From Saprospiraceae bacterium (lineage in GTDB: Bacteria; Bacteroidota; Bacteroidia; Chitinophagales; Saprospiraceae): 64,000 nt of DNA. Both the position numbers and the translations under genes were made by a program. Below, piece after piece: positions 28,788 to 37,981 of the stretch (the first letter of the stretch is position 1; every line of letters begins with the position of its first letter). The notes under the pieces were generated by a model that worked only from the letters and a program-made list of their open reading frames with translations, ran no database searches and had not been told where the DNA came from. The stretch spans positions 62,001 to 126,000 of the forward strand of contig BQJU01000015.1 in the NCBI GenBank assembly GCA_021604865.1, in the 5' to 3' direction.

Positions 28788-29993
28788 ATGAATCTTCACG
28801 AATACCAGGGAAAATCATTACTCAAAAGCTTCAATGTAGCTATTCAGGAAGGCATTGTTGCCAATAATGTTGATGAGGCGGTAGCTGCCTACAAACAACT
28901 TCAGGAAGAAACGGGTACCGAATTTGCAGTGATTAAAGCCCAAATCCACGCTGGTGGCCGGGGTAAAGGTGGCGGAGTCAAACTGGCCAAAAACCTGGAT
29001 GGGATCAAAGAACATGCCGGTAATATTATCGGTATGATGCTGAAAACACCACAAACGCCCGGAGGTTTAAATGGTGAAGGAAAATTGGTACGCAAAGTAT
29101 TGGTTGCTGAAGATGTGTATGCTCCTGACTTTGATGCCAATAAAGAATTTTACGTATCCATCCTGATGGACCGCGAGAAGAAGTGTAATGTGATCATTTA
29201 TTCTACAGAAGGTGGAATGGATATCGAAGAAGTGGCTGAAAAGACACCTCACCTGTTGCACAAAGAATATATCGACCCGGAATTGGGATTGCAAAGCTTT
29301 CAGACGCGCAAAGTGGCTTTTAACCTGGGGCTAAGCGGTAAGGCTTTCAAAGAAATGACCAAATTTATCGCTTCTTTATATAAGGCCTTCCTGGGATCTG
29401 ATGCTTCTATGTTTGAAATCAATCCTTGTCTGAAGACTGGTGATGATCGCATTCTGGCAGTAGACTGTAAAGTGACCCTTGATGATAACGCGCTGTACCG
29501 TCACCCGAATTTAGCAGAAATGCGGGATACAGACGAAGAAGACCCTACCGAAGTAGAAGCCAAAAGTTTTGGCTTGAACTATGTAAAGCTGGATGGTAAT
29601 GTGGGTTGCATGGTAAATGGTGCAGGATTAGCCATGGCCACTATGGATATCATCAAATTATCTGGTGGAGAGCCAGCCAACTTCCTGGATGTAGGAGGAA
29701 CAGCTGATGCCGCACGGGTGGAACAAGCCTTCCGCATTATTCTCCGTGATCCTAATGTAAAAGCTATATTGATCAATATTTTTGGTGGGATTGTTCGTTG
29801 TGACCGGGTGGCTCAGGGTGTTGTGGATGCCTACAAAAATATGGGTAGCATTGAAGTGCCAATCATTGTGCGCCTGCAAGGAACCAATGCCGATCTGGCT
29901 AAAAAGATCATCGATGAATCTGGCCTGGCCGTGCATTCTGCTATCTTATTGCAGGAAGCTGCTGATCTGGTAGAAAAGGTATTGAAAGGATAG
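28788..29993 (+). CDS. sucC: Succinyl-CoA synthetase beta subunit (ADP-forming)
   Basis: The 401-residue protein opens with MNLHEYQGKSLLKSFNV, the standard start of the family. An ATP-grasp domain follows (VIKAQIHAGGRGKGGGVKLA, FYVSILMDREKKCNVIIYST). The CoA-ligase domain has GCMVNGAGLAMATMD and NIFGGIVRCDRVAQGV, the latter in the power helix. It couples succinyl-CoA hydrolysis to ATP formation in the citric acid cycle. The alpha subunit gene sucD usually follows but is not here; the next gene is on the opposite strand behind a terminator. The upstream promoter is well formed. Confidence 0.96.
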   Translation: MNLHEYQGKSLLKSFNVAIQEGIVANNVDEAVAAYKQLQEETGTEFAVIKAQIHAGGRGKGGGVKLAKNLDGIKEHAGNIIGMMLKTPQTPGGLNGEGKLVRKVLVAEDVYAPDFDANKEFYVSILMDREKKCNVIIYSTEGGMDIEEVAEKTPHLLHKEYIDPELGLQSFQTRKVAFNLGLSGKAFKEMTKFIASLYKAFLGSDASMFEINPCLKTGDDRILAVDCKVTLDDNALYRHPNLAEMRDTDEEDPTEVEAKSFGLNYVKLDGNVGCMVNGAGLAMATMDIIKLSGGEPANFLDVGGTADAARVEQAFRIILRDPNVKAILINIFGGIVRCDRVAQGVVDAYKNMGSIEVPIIVRLQGTNADLAKKIIDESGLAVHSAILLQEAADLVEKVLKG

Positions 29994-30030
29994 GCCACGA
30001 CATTGTTTATCCAGTCATATTCTTAAATAA

Positions 30031-30070
30031 AAAAACCTTGTGTTACTCATTTTTGTGACACAAGGTTTTT
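30031..30070. terminator. Bidirectional rho-independent terminator
   Basis: AAAAACCTTGTGT (30031-30043) is perfectly complementary to ACACAAGGTTTTT (30058-30070), with A and T runs on the two sides. It lies between sucC and the convergent 30124 gene and can end transcripts from both. Confidence 0.85.
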
Positions 30071-30123
30071 TTATTTTATTCGCATAAACACCTGGCTGTC
30101 AGATATTCACATTCAAATAATAT

Positions 30124-31950
30124 TTATTTTTGTTTTACATTAAAAACCGTTCTTCCATACATCAATTTGCCATCTTTGGTGATTCCTCTGACAATCACCT
30201 CGTAGGCTCCGGTAAAATCAGAAGCATACATATCAAGAGATAGTGTAGGGTCATCTAATTTAACATCAGGATTCCAATACAGGGTTGTCCGAAAATCAGG
30301 TTTCCGACTCTGATCCGTTCCGACAACTTCATAATTCGGAAATTGAAAAGCTTCGGAAGTAGTGAAAGTAGCATAAGGAAAGAAGACCGACTCTCCAGGC
30401 CAGTTGTAACCGGCAAAATCATCCGTATTCGTTTCCAAGGATATCAATCCGCCAAAAATATAATCACCCAGCAAATAATTAGAATAGATGACCTCTATCC
30501 GGTTAATATTTTGGGGATTTAGGTTTAATAATTCATCAATATCGTAAATCGGTACATTGTCAAGCAGTACAACGGGATTGTCATTGTACAATTGTTTTGT
30601 TTCATCCCAAACACTCAATGAACGGTTTTTCGCAGCGTTTTTCACTTTAACAAAGGGAATGACCTCTGTAAATACGTCATACAAAGTGGGCAATTCCACA
30701 AAATCAGCCAATTCAAACGCTACATCCGGTTCGCCCAGATTGGTACTTGGAGTGGTGATGCTTTCCGCTTGAGCGCTACTCACCAATTGAGTCCAGGTGT
30801 ATCTTTTTCGAATTTGCTCATTGAGGTACATTTTTTCAAAAAGCTGGTGTTGCAGACTATCAAAAGGAAGTGGAATGGCCGCGATATTTGGAAAGTCCGT
30901 CGAAAAGTCATTATTGATAAGGATTTCAATATTCTCTGCCTCCCGGTTGCGCATACCTACACACAATTCATGTTGCCCCTGTAGCCGATCAAAAGCAAAA
31001 ACAAAAGAACCGTCCGCCCTACTGGTATTCAGGTGAATTTGTGGCTGTTGCCCTACCACCGAAGCCATACAAATGACATCTGGAATTGGCATTTTAGTGC
31101 TTTTGTCCCGCACGATACCACTCAAGCTTACACCTCGGATATCCGGCGCATAATTCAGTGTCTTTGTGGTGTTTTTTTCTGACAATTCAGGTTGAGTCAG
31201 GATTTTCTTTAACGCTTGTTGTTGCTTGTTTTCGACCGGCCATTGGTCAGCATAGGAAGCTGCCAACCAAGGGTTATCCTGTAAATAATCCGGCAAATGA
31301 CCTAGTTCTGCTCCGGTACCAAGTGCCCTTACCGAAACAGATAGATGGGCATTTAAATTAGCTTCATTATTTAATTGAAGACTGATCTTATTTCTTTGCT
31401 GATAATCCTGTTGATCCGTTTGCAGGTCCAGTGCCACCCATTCCAGTTCCTTGTAAGTGGCGGAAATACCTTCATTATTTTTTTCAACACCGTCTTTTTT
31501 CGCCTGCTGAATTTTAGTAGCATCACTAAGAGGATTGATGATAGTCACCACTTTGTTGGCATAATCAGCCGGTGAAAAATTGCGTAAGTACTGGGTATAA
31601 GCCCGCAGAAAGAAACGTCCGGTTCCCACTTCTTCTGGTATCTCTATAGTTCCGCTGGCGATGCCTTTCCTAATCTGAACCTTTTGCTGAACAAAAGAAT
31701 GTCCTGTATAATCATAAAGTTCTATGAGTATGACCTGGCTCAAATCTTCATCCAGGCTATTTTCAAGCAGACAATAAGCAGTAAACCAGATCTTTTCTCC
31801 TACCAGATACTTATCACGATCCGTATGCAAAATGACCTTTTCAGTAGGTAATTCACCATTATCACATTCCGGCAAATTGCTTTGCGCACCTACCGGCAGA
31901 CACAACAAGATCAAGATCACTAATAAACAAGCTGATTTCAATATTTTCAT
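30124..31950 (-). CDS. Secreted MG2-like protein with TonB plug-like C-terminal region
   Basis: The 608-residue product has a signal peptide ending at VGAQ. Residues about 35-140 look like an alpha-2-macroglobulin MG2-type domain (EKVILHTDRDKYLVGEKIWF, VQIRKGIASGTIEIPEEVG). A carboxypeptidase-regulatory-like domain lies near residues 268-350 (VSLSGIVRDKSTKMPIPDVI). A plug-like stretch is near 455-505 (VVLLDNVPIYDIDELLNL, NRIEVIYSNYLLGDYIFGG). No outer-membrane barrel follows. It is the last gene of a minus-strand cluster with a DUF4249 lipoprotein and a TonB receptor, though 194 bases of repeat DNA separate it from them. A role alongside that receptor is inferred. Confidence 0.75.
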   Translation of the reverse strand: MKILKSACLLVILILLCLPVGAQSNLPECDNGELPTEKVILHTDRDKYLVGEKIWFTAYCLLENSLDEDLSQVILIELYDYTGHSFVQQKVQIRKGIASGTIEIPEEVGTGRFFLRAYTQYLRNFSPADYANKVVTIINPLSDATKIQQAKKDGVEKNNEGISATYKELEWVALDLQTDQQDYQQRNKISLQLNNEANLNAHLSVSVRALGTGAELGHLPDYLQDNPWLAASYADQWPVENKQQQALKKILTQPELSEKNTTKTLNYAPDIRGVSLSGIVRDKSTKMPIPDVICMASVVGQQPQIHLNTSRADGSFVFAFDRLQGQHELCVGMRNREAENIEILINNDFSTDFPNIAAIPLPFDSLQHQLFEKMYLNEQIRKRYTWTQLVSSAQAESITTPSTNLGEPDVAFELADFVELPTLYDVFTEVIPFVKVKNAAKNRSLSVWDETKQLYNDNPVVLLDNVPIYDIDELLNLNPQNINRIEVIYSNYLLGDYIFGGLISLETNTDDFAGYNWPGESVFFPYATFTTSEAFQFPNYEVVGTDQSRKPDFRTTLYWNPDVKLDDPTLSLDMYASDFTGAYEVIVRGITKDGKLMYGRTVFNVKQK

Positions 31951-31983
31951 AAATGCTGACTATTTACCGGAAAAATGAAAAAC

Positions 31984-32060
31984 TGGAAGAAGTGCAATGC
32001 ACAATAGTCAATCAGTGTACTCATTTTTCACCCTTTATTTTCACTTTTGATAGAATTGGA
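31984..32060 (+). repeat. Repeat family C, copy 1
   Basis: TGCACAATAGTCAATCAGTG and a following run of TTTTCA/CACTTTTGAT-type pieces match, base for base in most places, the reverse complement of the 39096-39201 copy and the forward copy at 59981-60055. It occupies the spacer after the MG2 protein gene's start. Confidence 0.65.
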
Positions 32061-32089
32061 CGTGGCGCAGTCGTTCCTCATTCCTTAAC

Positions 32090-32111
32090 GGGCGATCACA
32101 AGGGATCGCCC
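32090..32111. repeat. REP-like perfect 8-bp hairpin
   Basis: GGGCGATC (32090-32097), loop ACAAGG, GATCGCCC (32104-32111). Extragenic palindromes with this GGGCGATC...GATCGCCC look are common in unrelated bacterial genomes. It lies 34 bases beyond the DUF4249 stop codon and could cap the 3' end of that transcript. Confidence 0.55.
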
Positions 32112-32144
32112 CTACGCATTCCTCATTTGTCATTCCTGAATTTT

Positions 32145-33305
32145 CTAATCTACCCAAAAACCTGGTTTCACGATGGTTCCTCCTATCTCTCGGCAATCCA
32201 GGCAACCATCGTTTGGAGACACCCCTGTAACGCCTAAAAAGCCATTAACCTCAGTTATATAAATAGGCCATTCGCTAGGCGGCAACATCAAGGCATAAGG
32301 GAGGGCCATAGGGTCTATTACACATTTGGATAACTCTATATCGGGATCGGTCGGTTTGTCTACAAAAGTTCGATTTTCCGCCACACTAGCGACCAGGAAA
32401 TAGCCCAGCACAGGTTCTTCTTCATCCGCTATATTGAAAATATTCCCCCTGATTTGATAAGGCTGGGTATTGTATAGAGAACTTGTATTGGCTATCTGGT
32501 TTTTTATAGAATTCCAAAAGGTATAAGCCGTTTCATTGATGGAATATTGTTTAGTCAGCAAACTGTATCGAATCGAAACCACCTTATCATCCACGCGCTG
32601 AAAAAGAAAGGGTACCTGATTAAACTTCGGATCCGCGAAATTAGCTGTACTCAGAGTGAAAATTTCCTTTACGGGAAAAGTCCGCCAACAAGTAGCCAAC
32701 GAATCCGGATTAGGAAATTCATCTATAAATCCTTCAAAAATATAAAAGATAGAAAAATCCGACCGATACTGATAAGTAGCCTCACACTGCCACAGGTAAT
32801 AGTTTTTTTCATTAGGTGCAGGCCCTCCACTGATGTAAAACTGATACCCGGGAATTTCTGCATCTTCATCCAGGAAATATTTGTACTCAATGCGGGCATC
32901 TACAGACTCGATAGAGGTAGGCTCCTTCATTTTTTCAAAAGGTGTTTCATAGGTCTCGCCATTCTCCAAATCTATTATCAATTTATAACTCCGGCCTGGA
33001 ATACCTTGTAAACCTGATGCGAGATTTTGATAAACACCAGCCTCTATTTCGCTCAACTGGAAAGAATTCCCCAAATCGTCAAGGATGTGAACCGATGCAT
33101 TTATTTCCGGTAAATAATCTTTTTGAAAATCGTATACCCCTATAGACCGATTGAGTCGAATAGTGTAGGGGCCGGGCTCATTTGTGATTTTCCCTTCTAC
33201 CACTAACAACCCGTCATATTTATCTACTTCCGGATAAAAACGCTCTACACAAGAGGATAGCAGGCACAGTATGGAAAGCAATAGAAATATTGATCTAATT
33301 GGCAT
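32145..33305 (-). CDS. DUF4249 lipoprotein
   Basis: The ATG at 33305 gives a lipoprotein signal with lipobox LSSC (IFLLLSILCLLSSCVERF); the longer frame upstream overlaps the receptor gene and is not needed. The 386-residue product has the DUF4249 layout: an N-terminal Ig-like domain (LLVVEGKITNEPGPYTIRL, EINASVHILDDLGN, PGRSYKLIIDLENGETYET) and a C-terminal part ending in SPNDGCLDCREIGGTIVKPGFW, with two cysteines. DUF4249 proteins accompany TonB receptors in Bacteroidota and probably sit on the outer membrane as the lipoprotein partner. Start and receptor stop overlap by 11 bases. Confidence 0.9.
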   Translation of the reverse strand: MPIRSIFLLLSILCLLSSCVERFYPEVDKYDGLLVVEGKITNEPGPYTIRLNRSIGVYDFQKDYLPEINASVHILDDLGNSFQLSEIEAGVYQNLASGLQGIPGRSYKLIIDLENGETYETPFEKMKEPTSIESVDARIEYKYFLDEDAEIPGYQFYISGGPAPNEKNYYLWQCEATYQYRSDFSIFYIFEGFIDEFPNPDSLATCWRTFPVKEIFTLSTANFADPKFNQVPFLFQRVDDKVVSIRYSLLTKQYSINETAYTFWNSIKNQIANTSSLYNTQPYQIRGNIFNIADEEEPVLGYFLVASVAENRTFVDKPTDPDIELSKCVIDPMALPYALMLPPSEWPIYITEVNGFLGVTGVSPNDGCLDCREIGGTIVKPGFWVD

Positions 33306-36156
33306 AGTTTCCGAATTTGAAGTTATAACTAATGGAAAAGACCGGTACTGCAAAAATGGAAACCTTATACCCCTTTAGTGATGCTTTACCGGTTTGGAAA
33401 TAAACATTGTAGGCATTTTTTCTGCCGGTCAGGTTATACACTGAAAATACCCAGCTACCGTGCAACAATTTTTTTGCCTTGAGATTCCCTTCCAATTTCA
33501 TGGACAAATCAACCCGGAAATAATCGGGTAACCGATATTCATTTCTGGTAGAAAAATTGATCAATTGAATGTCATCCTGAAAATAAACGGTGGAAGGATA
33601 GGTTACTGGTCTGCCGGTAGAATACACCACATTAGCCGAAAGGCTGAATCTTCTGACAAATTTATAATTGGCCACTAAATTAACGCTGTGGGGCTTGTCA
33701 TAATTGGCCGAATAGGACTGACCGAAATTAATTTGCTCACCGGTAAGTTCATCTTCTGCCAGTACTTTCGAGCGGGAATAGGTATAATTTACCCAGCCGT
33801 TGAATTGGCCTTCAGGTTTTTTTACCATCACCTCAAAACCATAAGCCTTCAGATCACCGCCCAGTACATCGCGTTCAGGAGCTTCATTTACCAGAAGATC
33901 AGCGCCGTCCTTGTATTGAATCAAATTCTTTACTTCTTTATAATAGGTCTCTAAGGAAACTTCCAGTTGGTTATCGAAGATCTTCCGGTAATAACCCAGC
34001 GAGTATTGGTCGCCTTCCATCGGATCAATATGGTAATCCGTCAGTTTCCATTTATCAGCCGGAGCTACTGCAATCGTATTGGACAACAGGAAAATATATT
34101 GGTGCAGTTTGTTGTAGGAAGCTTTAATGGAAGACTTGGGACCAAAAGAGTATTTTGCCCCAGCCCGGAAATCAAGGTTGGTATGGTTTGTGATAAATTC
34201 ATTATTGCCAAATTGCAACGTATCAACAATACTATTAACCGTTTTAGGTTGTCCTTCCTGATACTGAGTTATCGATTGTGGCCCCAGATAGGAATACCTA
34301 TTTAGTCGCAATCCACCGGTTAAGGTCAGGCCGTAGGTTGGCTCCCACTCACCCGATAGGTATACCCCAGACTCCAGTCCCTTTTCTGTACCCAGGTTAT
34401 AATATCGCACCAAACTAGACTCTCCGGCCGGTTGAAATTCTCCACGATTTAGTTGATACAGGATAGCATTAGCCCCCATCATGATGGTATAACTATCTCT
34501 GGGGCGGATGTTTAGGTTGAATTTTGCTTCCGTATGCTCCAGGACATTATTTTGTCGGTAAGCCTCAATGTCCAATTCCCGATTTTCTACATCCAGACTA
34601 AACTTACTGTGGACAAGTGATAGTTCAAAATTGTGTTTTTTATTAAAAAAATGATTCCACAGCAACGAGCCTCCCATGTTTTCGACATCGTATTTGGTCT
34701 TCCCCGCAAAATTGATGGCATCCTGACTGTAGTAGCCAAAAGCATAAACCCGGTTATTGGGGTTGAGGGTAAAGGATAGTTTGGCCATTGCATCACCAAA
34801 AAAGACCTTCGTATTCTTAAAGTCCTGATTTTTGATTTGTTTTAGCAACCAATTTGAGTAGGTGGAGCGGATACCGACCATCACACTACTTTTACCTTTT
34901 TGTATGGGCCCTTCAAAAAGCAACCTACCGGTAATCGGACTGATACCACCCCGCAGTTTGTATTCCTCCTTGTCGCCTTCGAGCGCTGTAATGTCAAAAA
35001 TTGATGCCAAACGTCCGCCGTATTGGGAGGGTATATTGCCTTTGGATAAGGAAAACTCACTGATTGCATCGGAGTTAAAGGCTGAAAAGAAACCAAAAAG
35101 GTGTGACGTATTGTATACCGGCATGCCATCGATATAAAATAGGTTCTGATCGGCCGGGCTACCTCGTACATTGAATCCTGCTGTACCCTCTCCAACACTT
35201 TGGATACCAGGTAGCAGGGTAGCAATTTTGATGATATCCCGTTCGCCTAAAACCAATGGAATCTCTTTAATACTCTTGGTTGTTAGACGCTCAAAACCCA
35301 TCTTGCTATTTTCTACTGCATTGTACCTTTCAGAGGTAATGACCACATCATTGAGGGTAAAAGATACTGGCTCCAATGCAAAGTCCCGGCTTCCACTCGA
35401 CAGAACATTCAATTTTAACCTTTGTTCCTTGCTATTCAGGTAATTGATGACCAGGGTGTATTTACCTTTTTTTGCGGTCAGCGTATAAAAGCCATTTTCA
35501 TCCGAGGCCGTACCGGAACCGGTTTCCTCCAGCAATAATGCACCACCAATAATCGCTTCCCCCGTTTCTACATTGCGCAGGTAGCCACTGATCGTTGCAT
35601 TTTGTTTACCTAACCCTTCCTTTTTATTGCCAATTACCACTTCTTTGGCAAGGTATTCCAATTCCGTCTCCAAAAAATCACCCGTTGGTGAATCTTTAGT
35701 CGGCGAATTTTCCTGGCTTTCTGCCGATCGAATAACCGGATAAATATCTGTGGCCACCTCTGGATCCAAAGGTGGTTGAGCACTGATAAATACATTTCCG
35801 GATGTATCGTAGATAACGGCCATTGCCTGAGGGATTAACCATTGGCGGAGCCATTGATCCAATGGCTGCTGGACAGAAATCACCGGCGGCTTTAATAAGC
35901 CAATGGCTGCTTCGTCATAATAAAACCGCAAACCATAAGTTTGCTCTAGTTTATTGACAATTTCCTCCCAACTTAGCCCGGAATAAGTGGCGTCAACAGT
36001 CCAATTAGCTTGCTGAGCTACCACTGAATTCAGGCCAAACAAGGTGCTGAAGACAAAAAGAAAAGAAAGGATCCTTTTATTTCGTCTTTTCGGAACATAA
36101 TGGTTGTGCCCTATAGGTTGACTATACGGCAGACCAGGTTCTGAGAATTTTTTCAT
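33295..36156 (-). CDS. TonB-dependent receptor with STN and carboxypeptidase-like domains
   Basis: A 953-residue outer-membrane receptor. After a signal peptide (residues about 29-48, VVAQQ) comes an STN/secretin-like domain (VDATYSGLSWEEIVNKLEQT, IYDTSGNVFISA), then a carboxypeptidase-regulatory-like domain (NATISGYLRNVETGEAIIGG, ASDENGFYTLTAKKGKY). The plug follows (ATLLPGIQSVGEGTAGFNVR, NLFYIDGMPVYNTSHLFGF), then a 22-strand-type barrel ending in an aromatic-rich strand (FSISYNFKFG). The STN domain indicates signalling to an anti-sigma factor. The substrate is not deducible. It overlaps the upstream secreted-protein gene by 4 bases (ATGA) and the DUF4249 gene by 11. Confidence 0.93.
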   Translation of the reverse strand: MKKFSEPGLPYSQPIGHNHYVPKRRNKRILSFLFVFSTLFGLNSVVAQQANWTVDATYSGLSWEEIVNKLEQTYGLRFYYDEAAIGLLKPPVISVQQPLDQWLRQWLIPQAMAVIYDTSGNVFISAQPPLDPEVATDIYPVIRSAESQENSPTKDSPTGDFLETELEYLAKEVVIGNKKEGLGKQNATISGYLRNVETGEAIIGGALLLEETGSGTASDENGFYTLTAKKGKYTLVINYLNSKEQRLKLNVLSSGSRDFALEPVSFTLNDVVITSERYNAVENSKMGFERLTTKSIKEIPLVLGERDIIKIATLLPGIQSVGEGTAGFNVRGSPADQNLFYIDGMPVYNTSHLFGFFSAFNSDAISEFSLSKGNIPSQYGGRLASIFDITALEGDKEEYKLRGGISPITGRLLFEGPIQKGKSSVMVGIRSTYSNWLLKQIKNQDFKNTKVFFGDAMAKLSFTLNPNNRVYAFGYYSQDAINFAGKTKYDVENMGGSLLWNHFFNKKHNFELSLVHSKFSLDVENRELDIEAYRQNNVLEHTEAKFNLNIRPRDSYTIMMGANAILYQLNRGEFQPAGESSLVRYYNLGTEKGLESGVYLSGEWEPTYGLTLTGGLRLNRYSYLGPQSITQYQEGQPKTVNSIVDTLQFGNNEFITNHTNLDFRAGAKYSFGPKSSIKASYNKLHQYIFLLSNTIAVAPADKWKLTDYHIDPMEGDQYSLGYYRKIFDNQLEVSLETYYKEVKNLIQYKDGADLLVNEAPERDVLGGDLKAYGFEVMVKKPEGQFNGWVNYTYSRSKVLAEDELTGEQINFGQSYSANYDKPHSVNLVANYKFVRRFSLSANVVYSTGRPVTYPSTVYFQDDIQLINFSTRNEYRLPDYFRVDLSMKLEGNLKAKKLLHGSWVFSVYNLTGRKNAYNVYFQTGKASLKGYKVSIFAVPVFSISYNFKFGNYAN

Positions 36157-36869
36157 AATAATCCATCCACGTACTTAAAAAGAGTATACAATTGCTGCCA
36201 CTCTGCTCTTTGGAGTTGAATTTTATTTTGCCTCATGAACTTCTTAAGCTCTTTTTTATGGTCGGCAAAATAGGACAACAAATCATTTCGGCTCGAAATT
36301 TCATGAAATTGTTGCCCGGTAAAAATATAAAAACGAGAATTTTCATCAATAAATTTACCGTAAGGACTACTAATTGATGTATCGGTTGTATACTTTTTTT
36401 TGTGTTTTTGGTAAAAACCCATTCCCCCTTGATAAATCAGCTCCAGATAACCCGATTTCTCCTGGTTATTGGGTACAAAAAGGTGCCCGTCTATACGAAA
36501 GGAATCGACCATATTGCGATTGAGGATCAATTGCACCGGAGCGCCATTTTTCAGGGTTCTTTTTAGAACTAAAACATCTTTCTCAATGTCGTATTTTAAC
36601 AAAGCACCCTCAAAAAGTTTGCCTTGAACATATACTTCACCTGCTTCCCAATCAGCAAATTGAAAATTTGCATGACCACTTGCTCTTGGATTAGATGATT
36701 GGTAAGAACGGCCACTAACCAAGTAATCATCAGTGCCATAAAAGTCATTGGTACAGCTGATTAAGGCAGACAGTTTATTGGTGTTTTCTTCCTGTCCATA
36801 GGAAGTGTAACAGAATAAAACCCCCAATGCAAAGGCACTGAGTCGTATTTTCAATAAAAGGTTAAGCAT
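36153..36869 (-). CDS. Secreted protein of unknown function, first gene of the receptor operon
   Basis: The ATG at 36869 gives a signal peptide (LLLKIRLSAFALGVLFCYTS, ending at SYGQ); a TTG start 20 codons earlier is less likely. The 238-residue product is compact: KLFEGALLKYDIEKDVLVLK and HLFVPNNQEKSGYLELIYQG are beta-rich, and the C-terminus is helical and basic (SYFADHKKELKKFMRQNKIQ). No known catalytic motif is seen. Its stop overlaps the receptor start by four bases, so the two are translationally coupled. This suggests a periplasmic partner of the receptor, but no function can be assigned. Confidence 0.72.
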   Translation of the reverse strand: MLNLLLKIRLSAFALGVLFCYTSYGQEENTNKLSALISCTNDFYGTDDYLVSGRSYQSSNPRASGHANFQFADWEAGEVYVQGKLFEGALLKYDIEKDVLVLKRTLKNGAPVQLILNRNMVDSFRIDGHLFVPNNQEKSGYLELIYQGGMGFYQKHKKKYTTDTSISSPYGKFIDENSRFYIFTGQQFHEISSRNDLLSYFADHKKELKKFMRQNKIQLQRAEWQQLYTLFKYVDGLL

Positions 36870-37091
36870 ATTAAGGGCTATAAGAGCTATGTGTGGAAAT
36901 TTTCTTTTCCTCAAAATATTAAGGCGCAATTAGCAAAAATTTGTTGAGAATGTAACCCAAAAACATGTTAAAGTATGTCAGCAAAAGTGCGAAAACCATA
37001 CTCGGATCGAAGCTATTTAAATGTCCTGGCTAATGCGCTTAAGTAATCTAACAGGCTTCTCCTTTCGCCAGGCCTCCATCATTTTACTTTC

Positions 37092-37805
37092 CTATTTATA
37101 AGGTTGCCTTCCGTAGCGGTAATTCAACAACCGGTAATAGGTATTGACCAGTCTTTCCTGTGAAAATCCCAGACGGTACATATTAAATACAATCAGATTG
37201 GCGGTTTGTACTCGAAAATAACCATTCGTTTCATATTTCCTGGCAGAGACCACGGTATCTTTCTGAATAATTTTGAAAGGATAATTTTTTCGTGTACGAA
37301 TAATAAAATCATAATCCTCCATGATGACATAATCATCACGATATCCGCCCAAGTCTTCAAATACTTCCCTGGTCACAAAAATGCTTTGGTCACCACCCCG
37401 GCACCACAATTGGTCAAAGCGGGTAAACCAGGAATTGACTTTAAGCACCCAGCGATCCGACTCAAAACGAAAACGGAAAATACCAGAAATAAATTCTTCC
37501 CTCAAAGCCCCCTCTATATCACTCATATAGGATTTAGGCGGCAATGTATCTCCGTGTACAAAATAAAGCACATCGCCTGAACTGTGTTGAACGCCATAAT
37601 TCATTTGCGCTGCCCTACCCTTTCGTGGAGATTTCAATACCCGTGCACCACGTCCCTTGGCCAAATAACAGGTTTCGTCCTCACTACCGCCATCTACGAC
37701 TATAATTTCCTGAAGATGTTCCCCTCCATAATATTCAAGTCTGTCGATCAGTCGTTCAATATTTTCTGCCTCATTTAAAGTCGGAATAATGATAGATACT
37801 TTCAT
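37092..37805 (-). CDS. Family 2 glycosyltransferase, TIGR04283 type
   Basis: A 237-residue GT2 enzyme without membrane segments. The nucleotide-sugar-binding opening is SIIIPTLNEAENIERLIDRL with VVDGGSEDET. The metal-binding motif is H-G-D-T (YFVHGDTLPP), and the acceptor part carries GGDQSIFVTREVFEDLGGY and MEDYDFIIRTRK. The length and these motifs fit the small TIGR04283 group, sometimes found with arsenosugar biosynthesis genes. No arsenic genes are nearby, so the product sugar is unknown. It lies 49 bases downstream of a heptamer repeat array that separates it from the next gene. Confidence 0.85.
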   Translation of the reverse strand: MKVSIIIPTLNEAENIERLIDRLEYYGGEHLQEIIVVDGGSEDETCYLAKGRGARVLKSPRKGRAAQMNYGVQHSSGDVLYFVHGDTLPPKSYMSDIEGALREEFISGIFRFRFESDRWVLKVNSWFTRFDQLWCRGGDQSIFVTREVFEDLGGYRDDYVIMEDYDFIIRTRKNYPFKIIQKDTVVSARKYETNGYFRVQTANLIVFNMYRLGFSQERLVNTYYRLLNYRYGRQPYK

Positions 37806-37854
37806 CTTATTTAGTCTTGTATTATTTTTTTGGATTTAGAACGTATTGCTCCCC

Positions 37855-37980
<126 letters not shown>

Positions 37981-37981
37981 C

